Positions 45,808 to 54,957 of a stretch of 64,000 nt of DNA are shown piece by piece. The stretch is from Trichothermofontia sichuanensis B231 (lineage in GTDB: Bacteria > Cyanobacteriota > Cyanobacteriia > B231): assembly GCF_026240635.1 (NCBI RefSeq), contig NZ_CP110848.1:808501-872500 (forward strand), given 5' to 3'. Positions within the stretch are counted from its first letter, which is position 1; the number at the start of each line of letters is the position of its first letter. Below the pieces are notes generated by a model. It saw only the letters and a program-made list of their open reading frames with translations. It was not told the DNA's origin and searched no databases. A program made the position numbers and the translations under genes.

Positions 45808-47661
45808 CTAAGGCTTACGGCGTTGCCGCATTTGCTGGCGTAGCTGCTTGGCATCCTGATAGTCTGGCTTAAGGGCGATCGCCCGCTCCACCGATTGCAG
45901 GGCCTCTGAATATTTGCCTACGCCCCACAGGGCAGCCCCGCGATTATTCCAGGCTTCGGCCAGGTTAGGATCACGGGCGATCGCCTGATCAAAGGCTGCC
46001 ACGGCTGCCGCTGGCCGTCCCAAGGCTAGGAGCGCAGTGCCCTGGTTGTTCCAGGCAGCCGCAAAGTCCGGGTTGTGTTGGGTAGCCTGCTGATAGAGGG
46101 CTAGGGCAGCAGCCGGTTGTTGCCGTTGTTCGAGGGCATAGCCCTTACTCCACAAAGCCTCTGGGTAGTCGGGCTTAAGGGCGAGGGCACGATCGCAGGC
46201 GGCGAGGGCTGCATCAAATTGCCCGAGGCGATTGAGGCTGTAACACCGTCCCCAGTGGGCGGTCGCATTCTCTGGATCAAGGGCAAGGCTGCGATCGTAC
46301 AAAGCCAACGCTGCTGCTGCCTGATCCGCCTGTCGCAACGATTCTGCCTGTGCCAACAGGGAACGGGCTAATTCAGGGTTGGGAACTGTAGGGTTGGGAG
46401 ATGGAGACGGGCTAGCGGTTGCGGCACTTTCAACAGGGACCATTGCTGCCGAGGGTGATGTTTCTGGGATAGGTGTTGGTGTTACAACGGGTTGAGGGGT
46501 AGGGACTGGTGCGGGCAGCAGGCGTCCCAGCAGCACTAGGGCGATTGTCCCCATGACCACCCCACCGCCTAGCCAAACCCAGCGTTGCCATCGGGTTGGG
46601 CGCTTACCCGTAGGTGCAGGCACAACGATCGTAGAGTCTGCCTGCGCATGGGGGGTCAGTGCGGCAGGCTTCCCAGCAGCAAGGCCAGGAAGCGCGAGGG
46701 TAGGATCGGTCACAGGCGATGGCAACTGAGGCGAGGAGGAAAAAACTTGGGTGGGAGCAGCCAGGGAAGGCGGGGGGACTCCTGCCCCCGCAGCGGGGGC
46801 AGGGAGGGTACGGAGCGCGGCCAGTGCCTCGGCAGCAGTGGCGTAGCGATCGCGAAAGTCGTAACGAACCATCTGTTCCAGTATCGTCGCTAAAGCCAGA
46901 CTCACTTGGGGTGCCCGATCGCGCCAGACCCATTCGCCAGTATGGGGATCCGTCGTCAGGGTACGGGGATGACACCCCGTCAGCGCCTGAATCCCAATCA
47001 TGCCAACGGCATAGACATCACTGCTGAAGCGGGGGTTACCGCTAATCTGCTCCGGAGGCATATAGCCCTGGGTCCCGATCGACACCGTAAGATTCGTTTG
47101 ACCAGTCGCCGTGGGGGGCGTTTGGGCAACCTGTTTAACGGCACCAAAATCAATCAGCACAATCTTGCCGTCGCGAGTCCGTCGCATCAGGTTATCCGGC
47201 TTGAGATCCCGGTGAATAACCTGTTGTTCATGGACAAAAGCCAACCCTTCGAGGATCCCCAGAAGCAGGGTTAAAACGCGATCGCTGGACCACGGCTGGT
47301 TGGGTAAGAACTCCTGGGACAGGGGGACCCCTTCGATTAACTCCTGAACCAGATAAAATTCTTGCCCCTCCTCAAAGTGAGCCAATAACCGAGGGATCTG
47401 ATCATGATTTCCCAGCCGATACAGCACCCTAGCTTCAGTATCAAACAGACGACGAGCTGTTTGGAGACTCGCCTCATCTCGAAAACAGGGTTTCAACTGT
47501 TTGACCACACACAGCGGATGATCCGGCAGGTGGCGATCGCAAGCAATAAACGTCTGGCCAAACCCCCCCGCTCCCAATTGTTGGATCACATCATAGCGTC
47601 CACCCAACCGGGGCAAAGGGGGTGAGTTCGGTGTCCTTAGCATCTGAGGATCAACTGCCAT
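45808..47661 (-). CDS. Ser/Thr protein kinase with TPR repeats
   Basis: A 617-residue Hanks-type kinase. The domain spans residues ~20-285: LGAGGFGQTFIA (Gly loop), catalytic HRDLKPDNLMRR, LIDFGAVKQ, and GTQGYMPPEQ. A Pro-rich linker and a membrane helix (WVWLGGGVVMGTIALVLLG near 365) follow, then another Pro/Ser/Thr-rich stretch. About five TPRs lie at the C-terminus (e.g. NATAHWGRCYSLNRLGQFDAALAACDRALAL, shortened here to its key spacing A-W-G/Y-L/G/A). The kinase should face the cytoplasm and the TPRs the outside. Together with the FHA cyclase downstream it may form a phospho-signalling pair. Confidence 0.92.
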   Translation of the reverse strand: MAVDPQMLRTPNSPPLPRLGGRYDVIQQLGAGGFGQTFIACDRHLPDHPLCVVKQLKPCFRDEASLQTARRLFDTEARVLYRLGNHDQIPRLLAHFEEGQEFYLVQELIEGVPLSQEFLPNQPWSSDRVLTLLLGILEGLAFVHEQQVIHRDLKPDNLMRRTRDGKIVLIDFGAVKQVAQTPPTATGQTNLTVSIGTQGYMPPEQISGNPRFSSDVYAVGMIGIQALTGCHPRTLTTDPHTGEWVWRDRAPQVSLALATILEQMVRYDFRDRYATAAEALAALRTLPAPAAGAGVPPPSLAAPTQVFSSSPQLPSPVTDPTLALPGLAAGKPAALTPHAQADSTIVVPAPTGKRPTRWQRWVWLGGGVVMGTIALVLLGRLLPAPVPTPQPVVTPTPIPETSPSAAMVPVESAATASPSPSPNPTVPNPELARSLLAQAESLRQADQAAAALALYDRSLALDPENATAHWGRCYSLNRLGQFDAALAACDRALALKPDYPEALWSKGYALEQRQQPAAALALYQQATQHNPDFAAAWNNQGTALLALGRPAAAVAAFDQAIARDPNLAEAWNNRGAALWGVGKYSEALQSVERAIALKPDYQDAKQLRQQMRQRRKP

Positions 47662-47724
47662 GCTAGATTTCCTTACTCACTAACGCCCTCTCTTGCCTCT
47701 TCCCTCTTTCCGGTCTTCTGTCTT

Positions 47725-48507
47725 CTAGGGCACTAACCAACCATATTGGCCCAAAATGACGTGTAGCTGTACCTCCGGTTCCAATAAACAGGCATGACCA
47801 CTATGGGGTAAGAGATGCGATCGCGCCTGGGGAAGTAGCCGTTGCAAATAGGTTGCCTCAGCGACAGAGGGTAACAGGCGATCGGCTCCACTGGCCAGAA
47901 TCAAGGTAGGGTGCCGAATTTGGCGCAGGGCCGTTGGCGCAGGAACAAACCAGCGCAGTTGTTCTAAGCGCCCCGCCACCGTGCGCTGGGGGAGCGATCG
48001 CACAATTTGCAACAGGGTACGATAGATGGCCGCTGTCACCCGCTCACGGTTTACCAGCAATTCAACCAGGGCCAGACAGGACAGATCATACAACCAAGGC
48101 GGTAGACATTGAGCCAACCAACCACTGCCGTGGAGCCAAGGCTGACGCGGTAGGGATGAGGCCGGGTTGACCAGAATTAAGCGATCGACCAATTGCGGAA
48201 ACTGCATCGCAAATTGCAGGGCCACACACCCCCCAAAGGACTCGCCACACAGATAGACAGGGCGCTGCGGCATACCTTGCTGCTCCTGAGTAATCAAAGC
48301 TGCCAACCGTTGGGCCAGGGTACACCAGTCTAAAGACAAGTCCGGTGCGATCGCCAGACCGCGCACGGTGAACCAACGGCTCAAGTGGGGGACTTGCACG
48401 TCAAATAGGGTACCCATGCCATCCATCCCCGGTAAATAGACCAGCAGCGGAGCCAACGGGCGCACAGGCGCCAGATCCAGTAATTTCATCGCGTTGGGCA
48501 CGTTCAT
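47725..48507 (-). CDS. Alpha/beta hydrolase
   Basis: A 260-residue alpha/beta-hydrolase-fold enzyme with the oxyanion strand LLVYLPGMDGMGTLF, nucleophile elbow CGESFGGCVA, an acid in LASGADRLLPS, and the catalytic His in PHSGHACLLEPE. The LPGMDGMGTLFD opening resembles the plant/cyanobacterial esterase-type (PES1/2-like) hydrolases. The substrate is unknown. It lies 63 bp upstream of the kinase gene on the same strand. Confidence 0.85.
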   Translation of the reverse strand: MNVPNAMKLLDLAPVRPLAPLLVYLPGMDGMGTLFDVQVPHLSRWFTVRGLAIAPDLSLDWCTLAQRLAALITQEQQGMPQRPVYLCGESFGGCVALQFAMQFPQLVDRLILVNPASSLPRQPWLHGSGWLAQCLPPWLYDLSCLALVELLVNRERVTAAIYRTLLQIVRSLPQRTVAGRLEQLRWFVPAPTALRQIRHPTLILASGADRLLPSVAEATYLQRLLPQARSHLLPHSGHACLLEPEVQLHVILGQYGWLVP

Positions 48508-49336
48508 TGGCCGTGTTGTTCATGAGCAATGCTAAACGGTTTGACAAATCGCCTGCCGTTAGGGAAGGCTGCTTGCCTAGCCGCAGAATAGCGATCTTCA
48601 GCCGAAAGCGCTATCATGAAAAAGTAGTTTACAAAATCAAGCAAAGCTGATATAGTGCAACCCTTGCACGTCAGGTAGTCAGGGGCTAGTCATAGGCATC
48701 GATAGGTAGAAAACAATTGAAGTATGACAATAGACGACAGTTAGAAAGTGCGTGTTTACACTTAGGTGTCAACCCAGTTAATATCAATAACTAATGCCTG
48801 ACTTTTAGACTCACTTAATTAGCAAGTTCGATTAATTAGCAGATCTGGTTACCTAGTCTGTGATTAGCGAGCCTAGCGATCGAGGGTTACCTAGGCTGAC
48901 GATAGCCTGCTGCGTAGCCCTGCGTAGTCGTCCTGATGGTCACGTAGTGGTTGGCAAGCTAGCGTTAGGGCTAATGCCGCAAGCATTGACTGTTTTTCTA
49001 GAGGTGCAAGTTCTAGAGGTGCAAGCAGGGATGACAGGTAGCTTGAGGTATTAATCGCTGAGATGGATTTCGGTCACAAGATGGTTTGGGGACCAGGATG
49101 GGTAGCTATCCTTCTTTGCGTGTAAATACTGAGGATTCCTCCAAGTACCCCGACTGAAAAATGGGTACATCCCCGGCGTTGCGAACGGGGATGAGGCGGT
49201 GATTCTCGGGTAATTGGCCATGAGGGCAGATGATGAAGCTGATCAATCGGTCTAGCCTTCCCGCACTGAGTGACCATCAGGTAATAAAATAGAAAACAGT
49301 TGCTAATCATGCAAATAAGAAAAAGTTAATGTTTCT
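48508..49336. other. 829-bp non-coding spacer upstream of metG
   Basis: The longest non-coding spacer free of family A-C repeats. Small direct repeats are visible: TTCTAGAGGTGCAAG twice near 48995-49025, and GGTTACCTAG twice near 48848 and 48886. Two adjacent hairpins sit 145-190 bases before metG: GTACCC/GGGTAC (49145-49150 with 49163-49168) and CATCCCCG/CGGGGATG (49168-49175 with 49186-49193). No gene was recognised. It may be a long leader or a decayed region. Confidence 0.4.
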
Positions 49337-50965
49337 ATGAGTTCTGTTAATAAAAATTCTGAACAAACACGAAAAGCCTTTGCGCTTACCACACCGCTTT
49401 ATTACGTTAACGATGTGCCTCATATTGGCAGTGCATATACAACATTGGCTGCGGATGCGATCGCCCGATTTCAGCGGTTGCAGGGCTACGAAGTGCTCCT
49501 GATTACCGGTACGGATGAGCATGGGCAAAAAATTCAGCGAGCTGCCGAAAGTCGCGGCCAGTCGCCCCAGGCTCACTGTGATGCGATTGTGGCGCGGTTT
49601 GTCGAGCTTTGGGATTGCCTTAATATTCAGTACGATCGCTTTAGTCGAACCACGAGCGATCGCCACCACGCGATTGTCAAGGAATTTTTTCAACGCGTTT
49701 GGGACCAGGGGGACATCTACCTAGGCCGTCAGCAAGGTTGGTATTGTGTTTCCTGTGAAGAATTTAAGGAAGAACGGGACCTATTGAGTAACCAACGTTG
49801 TCCACTGCACCCCAATCAGCAGGTGGAATGGCGTGATGAACAAAATTACTTCTTCCGGTTATCGAAATACCAGGCCCAATTAGAGCAGCTTTATGCCGAT
49901 CAACCGGACTTTATCCAGCCGGCAAGTCGGCGTAATGAAGTGCTCAGTTTTGTTCAGCAAGGGTTACAGGATTTCTCCATCTCGCGGGTGAATCTGGACT
50001 GGGGATTTCCCGTTCCGACTGATCCCAGCCATACCCTTTATGTCTGGTTCGATGCCCTACTAGGTTATGTGACGGCTTTGCTGGATCCAGAAGCGGAACC
50101 TACGCTAGCGAATGCGATCGCCCATTGGTGGCCGATTAATTTGCATCTCATTGGTAAAGATATCCTGCGCTTCCATGCAGTTTATTGGCCCGCTATGCAA
50201 CTGTCGGCGGGTTTGCCCGTATCGCGTCAGGTGTTTGGGCATGGATTTCTCACCAAGGATGGCCAGAAAATGGGCAAGAGTTTGGGCAATACCCTTGATC
50301 CCTTCCAGTTAGTTGCCGCCTATGGAGCCGATGCCCTGCGCTATTACTTCCTGAAGGAGATTGAGTTTGGTCGGGATGGGGATTTTAGTGAAGTTCGCTT
50401 TATTAACATCATCAATGCCGATCTAGCCAATGATCTGGGGAATTTGCTCAATCGGGTGCTTAAATTAGCCAGTCGATACTGCGATCAAAAGGTCCCAACG
50501 ATCGCGGTGGGTGATCTTCCCGCCGATCATCCCCTCGTGGCGATCGCGGCTCCCCTGGGCCAAGCCGTGCAACAGGCTTACCGCCAACTGGCCTTTAGCG
50601 ACGCCTGCACTGCTTGTTTGCGGTTGGTGCAAGCGGGGAATAAGTTCATTGATGAGCAGGCACCCTGGCAATTGTATAAGCAGGGGCAGACGGCTGAGGC
50701 CGATGCCGTATTATATGTCCTGCTAGAGGCGGTTCGCTTGGCGGCCTATTTGTTATCCCCCGTTATTCCGACTACCAGTACTAAGATCTATCAACAATTG
50801 GGATTTGCTGTCGACTTTAACGATCGCGCCCGGATTGCGACGATCGCGCCCTTTGCCCAACACGCCCAATGGGGGATACTAGCGGCTGGCCAAGCCTTAG
50901 CTGAACCCGACCCTGTCTTCCGCCGTTTAGAATGGCAGGATGTGGCTCCCGCACCGATTGGTTAA
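49337..50965 (+). CDS. metG: Methionyl-tRNA synthetase
   Basis: A 542-residue class I synthetase charging tRNA-Met. The HIGH-like motif lies in YYVNDVPHIGSAYTTLAADA and the second signature is KMGKSLGNT (a KMSKS variant). A single-knuckle zinc-binding insert has CVSCEEF and a following Cys. The anticodon-binding helices are at the C-terminus. It ends without the C-terminal tRNA-binding (EMAP-like) dimerisation domain, as is normal for the short bacterial form. The ATG at 49337 lacks a strong ribosome-binding site. The LabA-like gene follows 72 bp downstream on the same strand. Confidence 0.97.
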   Translation: MSSVNKNSEQTRKAFALTTPLYYVNDVPHIGSAYTTLAADAIARFQRLQGYEVLLITGTDEHGQKIQRAAESRGQSPQAHCDAIVARFVELWDCLNIQYDRFSRTTSDRHHAIVKEFFQRVWDQGDIYLGRQQGWYCVSCEEFKEERDLLSNQRCPLHPNQQVEWRDEQNYFFRLSKYQAQLEQLYADQPDFIQPASRRNEVLSFVQQGLQDFSISRVNLDWGFPVPTDPSHTLYVWFDALLGYVTALLDPEAEPTLANAIAHWWPINLHLIGKDILRFHAVYWPAMQLSAGLPVSRQVFGHGFLTKDGQKMGKSLGNTLDPFQLVAAYGADALRYYFLKEIEFGRDGDFSEVRFINIINADLANDLGNLLNRVLKLASRYCDQKVPTIAVGDLPADHPLVAIAAPLGQAVQQAYRQLAFSDACTACLRLVQAGNKFIDEQAPWQLYKQGQTAEADAVLYVLLEAVRLAAYLLSPVIPTTSTKIYQQLGFAVDFNDRARIATIAPFAQHAQWGILAAGQALAEPDPVFRRLEWQDVAPAPIG

Positions 50966-51037
50966 ATAACACTTCCACTTCCCAGTGGGTTATTGCCGCT
51001 GGGCGGTGTCTATTAAAAAAACAGAGGCACGACAACA

Positions 51038-51661
51038 ATGTTTGAAAATCTTTCAACAGATCCCGTTTTCACACCGGAACAGGTTTTGGACAATCGCGGT
51101 CGGGTTGCTATTTTTATTGATGGGTCTAACTTGTTTTACGCCGCCCTGCAATTGGGGATTGAAATTGACTACACCAAATTGCTGTGCCGACTAACGGCGG
51201 GTTCCCGTCTGCTGCGATCGTTCTTCTATACCGGGATCGATCGGACCAACGAGAAACAACAGGGCTTTTTGCTCTGGATGCGGCGCAATGGGTATCGGGT
51301 AATCTCGAAAGATCTGGTGCAATTGCCGGATGGCTCGAAGAAAGCCAACTTGGATGTGGAAATTGCTGTGGATATGATGGCGCTGGTGGGGGCCTACGAT
51401 ACGGCAGTCCTGGTTAGTGGCGATGGGGATTTGGCCTATGCAGTGAATGCGGTGAGCTATCGCGGGGTGCGGGTAGAGGTGATCAGCTTGCGATCGATGA
51501 CCAGTGATAGTCTGATCAACGTTGCCGATCGCTATATTGACCTTGAAAGTATTAAGGACGATATCCAAAAAACCAGCCGTTCTACCTATACCTACCGCCC
51601 CTTGGGAAACCTGGAGTTTACCTCACCGGAGGAACCGCGTCCCCATCCCCATCGGCCATAA
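51038..51661 (+). CDS. NYN domain protein (LabA/DUF88 family)
   Basis: A 207-residue NYN (PIN-like) domain protein. The acidic metal site is set by IFIDGSNLFYA, the VDVEIAVDMM-type segment (here NLDVEIAVDMMAL) and VLVSGDGDLAYAV. The LabA group is known in cyanobacteria for a role in circadian output in Synechococcus. PIN-like folds are often RNases. Whether this protein has nuclease activity or a clock function cannot be told. It follows metG and precedes lptC on the same strand. Confidence 0.85.
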   Translation: MFENLSTDPVFTPEQVLDNRGRVAIFIDGSNLFYAALQLGIEIDYTKLLCRLTAGSRLLRSFFYTGIDRTNEKQQGFLLWMRRNGYRVISKDLVQLPDGSKKANLDVEIAVDMMALVGAYDTAVLVSGDGDLAYAVNAVSYRGVRVEVISLRSMTSDSLINVADRYIDLESIKDDIQKTSRSTYTYRPLGNLEFTSPEEPRPHPHRP

Positions 51662-51723
51662 TAGGGGCGGGTCAGTGCCCCCGCTGGTTGGCACGCTGTT
51701 GCTCATGTTGGGATCAAGACGCT

Positions 51724-52992
51724 ATGGCATCGCCAGTTCTTGCCCGGTTATTTCGGGCTAGGCTTTGGGCTAATTTTCGGAGTTGGTTGGGGGTCGGGTG
51801 TCGGGCGGGTGTGTTGCTAACGCTCCTGCTCGTGGCTGGGGTTGCTTGCCGGAATACAGAGCGGGCCACGGACAAACTGGCAGCGGATGTGGAAGAGGCC
51901 CGTGGCAGCAGCAGCTTGACCCTCAGTAACATTACCCTGGAACAACCGGATGAAAAGGGGACCCTGCTCTGGCGGGTCAAAGCGGATCAGGCCACCTACG
52001 ATCGCCAATCGGGGTTAGCTCAGGTGGAAAACCCCCGTGGAGAATTATTCCAGGGTGGCAAGGTAGTGTATCGCCTGGAGGCAGAGCGGGCCGATGTTGA
52101 GCAGGATGGGGAAAGGATTTTTCTGCGGGGTAAGATTACGGCGATCGATATCCAGGATCAAGCGGTCTTACGGGGCAATGAGGTGGAGTGGCGGCCCAAG
52201 GAGGATATCCTCGTGGTGCGGCACCAGTTATCCGGTACCCATCCCCAATTAGACATTAAGGCCCAGGAGGCCCGCGCCTATAGCCGCAAGCGTCGGATTG
52301 AATTGGTGGGGGCGATCGTGGCTGAGGCGAAGAACCCTGTTCTGCAACTGCGTGCAGAACGGGCGATTTGGGAGTTAAAACAGGAGCAGCTCACCATTGG
52401 GGATCAGTTGCCGTTACTCACCCCACCCCCCCCTGCTCCAGGGAATCAAACCCGCTCCTACCGCTTGATTGAGATCGATCGCTATCAGAATGAGCAGGAT
52501 CAGAATGAGCAGGTAACCGATCGGGCACGGGCACAGACCGCGATCGTCGATCTCAAGCGTAAAATAGCGACGTTGAAGCAAAATGTGGTGTTAACTCTAC
52601 AAGAGCCGCCCTTGGATGTGAAGGGGAATCTCCTGGTTTGGCAAACCCAACAGCAACAGGTTCTGGCCGACCAACCTGTGCAGATTTTCCATCGCCAGGA
52701 TCGCATTAACCTCACTGCCAATCGGGGGCAATTGGATCTTAAGCAGGAGGTAGCCACCCTCACGGGTAATGTGTATGGCATGGAACCGGAACGCCAAGCC
52801 AAGTTACGGGCCGATCGCCTCACTTGGACGATCCCCACCCAGCAAATGGAGGCGATCGGGAATGTGAGCTATCAACAGGCTGATCCCCCCTTGAATCTAA
52901 CGGGACCACGAGCAACGGGTAAGTTTAAGGACTCGGCCCAAACCGTAGTCGTCAGTGGCGGTCGCGTTGTGACGGAGATCGTGCCGGAGTAG
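51724..52992 (+). CDS. lptC: LPS export periplasmic protein LptC
   Basis: A 422-residue LptC/LptA-like protein with an N-terminal membrane anchor (AGVLLTLLLVAGVACRN; the Cys could be a lipidation site). Repeated OstA-like beta-jellyroll segments follow, including EQPDEKGTLLWRVKADQATYDRQSG, shortened here to its first half, ITAIDIQDQAVLRGNEVEW and NRGQLDLKQEVATLTGNVYG. Cyanobacterial LptC proteins are longer than the ~190-residue enterobacterial form, so the length fits. It should move LPS across the periplasm as part of the Lpt bridge. I prefer the ATG at 51724 over 51688. Confidence 0.85.
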   Translation: MASPVLARLFRARLWANFRSWLGVGCRAGVLLTLLLVAGVACRNTERATDKLAADVEEARGSSSLTLSNITLEQPDEKGTLLWRVKADQATYDRQSGLAQVENPRGELFQGGKVVYRLEAERADVEQDGERIFLRGKITAIDIQDQAVLRGNEVEWRPKEDILVVRHQLSGTHPQLDIKAQEARAYSRKRRIELVGAIVAEAKNPVLQLRAERAIWELKQEQLTIGDQLPLLTPPPPAPGNQTRSYRLIEIDRYQNEQDQNEQVTDRARAQTAIVDLKRKIATLKQNVVLTLQEPPLDVKGNLLVWQTQQQQVLADQPVQIFHRQDRINLTANRGQLDLKQEVATLTGNVYGMEPERQAKLRADRLTWTIPTQQMEAIGNVSYQQADPPLNLTGPRATGKFKDSAQTVVVSGGRVVTEIVPE

Positions 52993-53022
52993 GCATAGAA
53001 GTAGACGTAGGAGTAGACTAAA

Positions 53023-53880
53023 ATGACTGCTGCCCCCTCCCCCCCCACGCCGCCAATCCTTACCCCGACGCTGCGGGCGTTGCAAGATCTGATCCAGGTA
53101 GTTGCCCAATTACGATCGCCCACGGGTTGTCCTTGGGACCGGGAGCAAACGCCTCAAAGCCTTATTCCCTACGTTCTAGAGGAAGCCTACGAAACCGTCC
53201 ATGCTCTGCGTAGTGAAGACCCGGCTGCGATCGCCGAGGAACTGGGGGATCTCCTGCTGCAAGTTGTGCTTCAGGCCCAAATTGCCAGTGAGCGGGGCCA
53301 ATTTTCACTAGCCACTGTGGCAGAGCACATCACCCAAAAGCTGATTCGCCGTCATCCCCATGTGTTTGGCGATCGGTCCCTGGAGACGGCAGACGAGGTA
53401 CATCGACAGTGGGAGCAGATTAAGGCGGCGGAAAGGGGGGAAAGCGATCGTCCCCCGTTACTGTCAACAGTCCTTGAGCGCTACGCCCGCACCCTCCCTC
53501 CCCTGCTTGCTAGCGAAAAAATTTCCCGCAAGGCCGCCGCTGCCGGCTTCGAGTGGAACTGCATCACCGATGTATGGGAGAAGGTACATGAGGAATTGGA
53601 CGAACTGAAGCACGCCGTGCAGAGTGGAAGTCGCGCAGCACAGGAGGCAGAATTAGGGGATCTCTTCTTTGCCCTGATTCAGATTGCCCGCTGGCAACAG
53701 ATTGACCCCATGGCAGCCCTTCAGGGTACTAACCAGCGCTTTATCCAACGTATTGCCATCATGGAAACCCTCAGCGATCGCCCCCTGACCGATTGTACGA
53801 TCGCTGAACTTGAGGCCCTCTGGCAGCAAGCTAAAGTCCAACTGGCTGCTTCCTCGGCCCCCAGCCAACCCTCATCTTAA
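53023..53880 (+). CDS. mazG: Nucleoside triphosphate pyrophosphohydrolase MazG
   Basis: A 285-residue MazG with two all-alpha NTP-PPase domains. The first holds CPWDREQTPQSL, then YVLEEAYETVHALR and EELGDLLLQVV (the EExx..ExxD metal motif). The second holds WEKVHEELDELKHAV and AELGDLFFALIQIARW. It hydrolyses non-canonical or damaged NTPs and can affect ppGpp-linked stress signalling in other bacteria. It starts 30 bp after lptC. The short low-complexity N-terminus (TAAPSPPTPPILTP) is not part of the domain. Confidence 0.95.
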   Translation: MTAAPSPPTPPILTPTLRALQDLIQVVAQLRSPTGCPWDREQTPQSLIPYVLEEAYETVHALRSEDPAAIAEELGDLLLQVVLQAQIASERGQFSLATVAEHITQKLIRRHPHVFGDRSLETADEVHRQWEQIKAAERGESDRPPLLSTVLERYARTLPPLLASEKISRKAAAAGFEWNCITDVWEKVHEELDELKHAVQSGSRAAQEAELGDLFFALIQIARWQQIDPMAALQGTNQRFIQRIAIMETLSDRPLTDCTIAELEALWQQAKVQLAASSAPSQPSS

Positions 53881-54166
53881 CTACTCAACGCGTGTCCTCT
53901 GGTCGGGAAAGTGGCTGTGCGATCGCCGCCAGCACACTGGGAATATCAGGAAAATTCAATCTCGCCACTCAATCTTGCCACTAAGGATAAGATACAGTAG
54001 AGTGGGGATCGGCAAGAAGGACATTGGTTAGATTCATAAAGTTATATTAAGATTGACGCAGGTCAACCTGTGAATGTTACCCTCAAGTCTTAATGAACCA
54101 TTGGGGATTTGGTATTTGTTTCCTGAATTTATGAATGTTTCCTAAACTTACGAATTAAAGGCACCC

Positions 54167-54442
54167 ATGAACGAAGACGCCATGAGCAATAATACCAGGC
54201 ACGAGAAAGAGAAATTTCTCTATCCCACTAGCGGTTATCATGGCGAGTTTACCCCGGAATATTTAGCCTTTAATGCTAATCTTCAGGAATTTGCTCAGCG
54301 CGTTTCGATTCTCTGTGCCTTGGAAACAGGTGGGAAAATCAAACCCGATGTTGCCTATAGGGAAATTAAGCAATTATGGAAACAATTGAAAGAGTCCAAG
54401 AAGAACTTGCTGGACTCCCGGCCACCCACTGATCCCCCTTAA
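54167..54442 (+). CDS. DUF7219-like conserved cyanobacterial protein
   Basis: A 91-residue soluble protein. The core KFLYPTSGYHGEFTPEYLAF, then NLQEFAQRVSILCALETGGKI and QLWKQLKESKK, matches a small conserved cyanobacterial family (DUF7219, recalled from memory). No motif suggests enzyme activity. The pattern looks helical. The ATG at 54167 has AAAGG just upstream, and ATG at 54182 is an alternative. It stands alone between mazG and a repeat-rich spacer. Confidence 0.75.
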   Translation: MNEDAMSNNTRHEKEKFLYPTSGYHGEFTPEYLAFNANLQEFAQRVSILCALETGGKIKPDVAYREIKQLWKQLKESKKNLLDSRPPTDPP

Positions 54443-54534
54443 GCGGGCTGCGGAAAATCAAAATCGGGTACGGACAACCAACGTCATCTGGTCAGTTGAG
54501 GCAGTTCAGCTATCCCCATTCCCATTAATCGAGT

Positions 54535-54637
54535 TATAGTCATTGCCATTTAGGCTGAAACAGCCCCCTCACCCCCAACCCCTCTCCCCCTGTGGGAGAG
54601 GGGCTTAGACATCTCTTGCTAATGTGAAATAACTATA
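54535..54637 (+). mobile_element. Family A MITE-like element, copy 3
   Basis: 103 bp from TATAGTCATTGCCATTTAGG to AACTATA. The right-end complement TATAGTTATTTCACATTAGC shows the second right-end subtype, as in the 40715 copy. Confidence 0.8.
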
Positions 54638-54650
54638 CTCTTAGAAACTA

Positions 54651-54690
54651 TTTTACAGCCTTTACCTTAATCATAAAGTACAGTTTTATA
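54651..54690 (-). repeat. TAAAACTGTACTTTATGAT repeat, copy 2
   Basis: The minus strand matches 41961-42009, but without the 13-bp internal duplication. Confidence 0.7.
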
Positions 54691-54700
54691 GGGGTAGGAT

Positions 54701-54800
54701 GGGTGCACCCTGCTGGTGCGGCCCTCACCCTAAATCCCTCTCCCAGAGCAGGAGCCGGACTTAAACATCCGGCTCTCCTTCACTCCTTGTGGGAGAAGGC
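54701..54800 (+). repeat. Family B fragment, copy 4
   Basis: Starts GGGTGCACCCTGCTGGTGCGGCCCTCACCC and follows the family B interior, but the right-hand TIR is missing. It leads into a family C copy. Confidence 0.6.
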
Positions 54801-54804
54801 ATTT

Positions 54805-54917
54805 AGGAGTGAGGATACAGCAGTGAGCAGTGAGGGCAACTGAATGACGACTATCTCTGTTCTCTTTTCTCTCTCCTCTCTCCTTGTGAAAGGGGAAAAG
54901 ACTTGTCAATTAACTAG
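54805..54917 (+). repeat. Family C repeat, copy 3
   Basis: Starts AGGAGTGAGGATACAGCAG and ends TTGTCAATTAACTAG. Confidence 0.7.
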
Positions 54918-54957
54918 GGGCTACTGGTTACCCCATTGGGATGCTTCCCCATTATCC

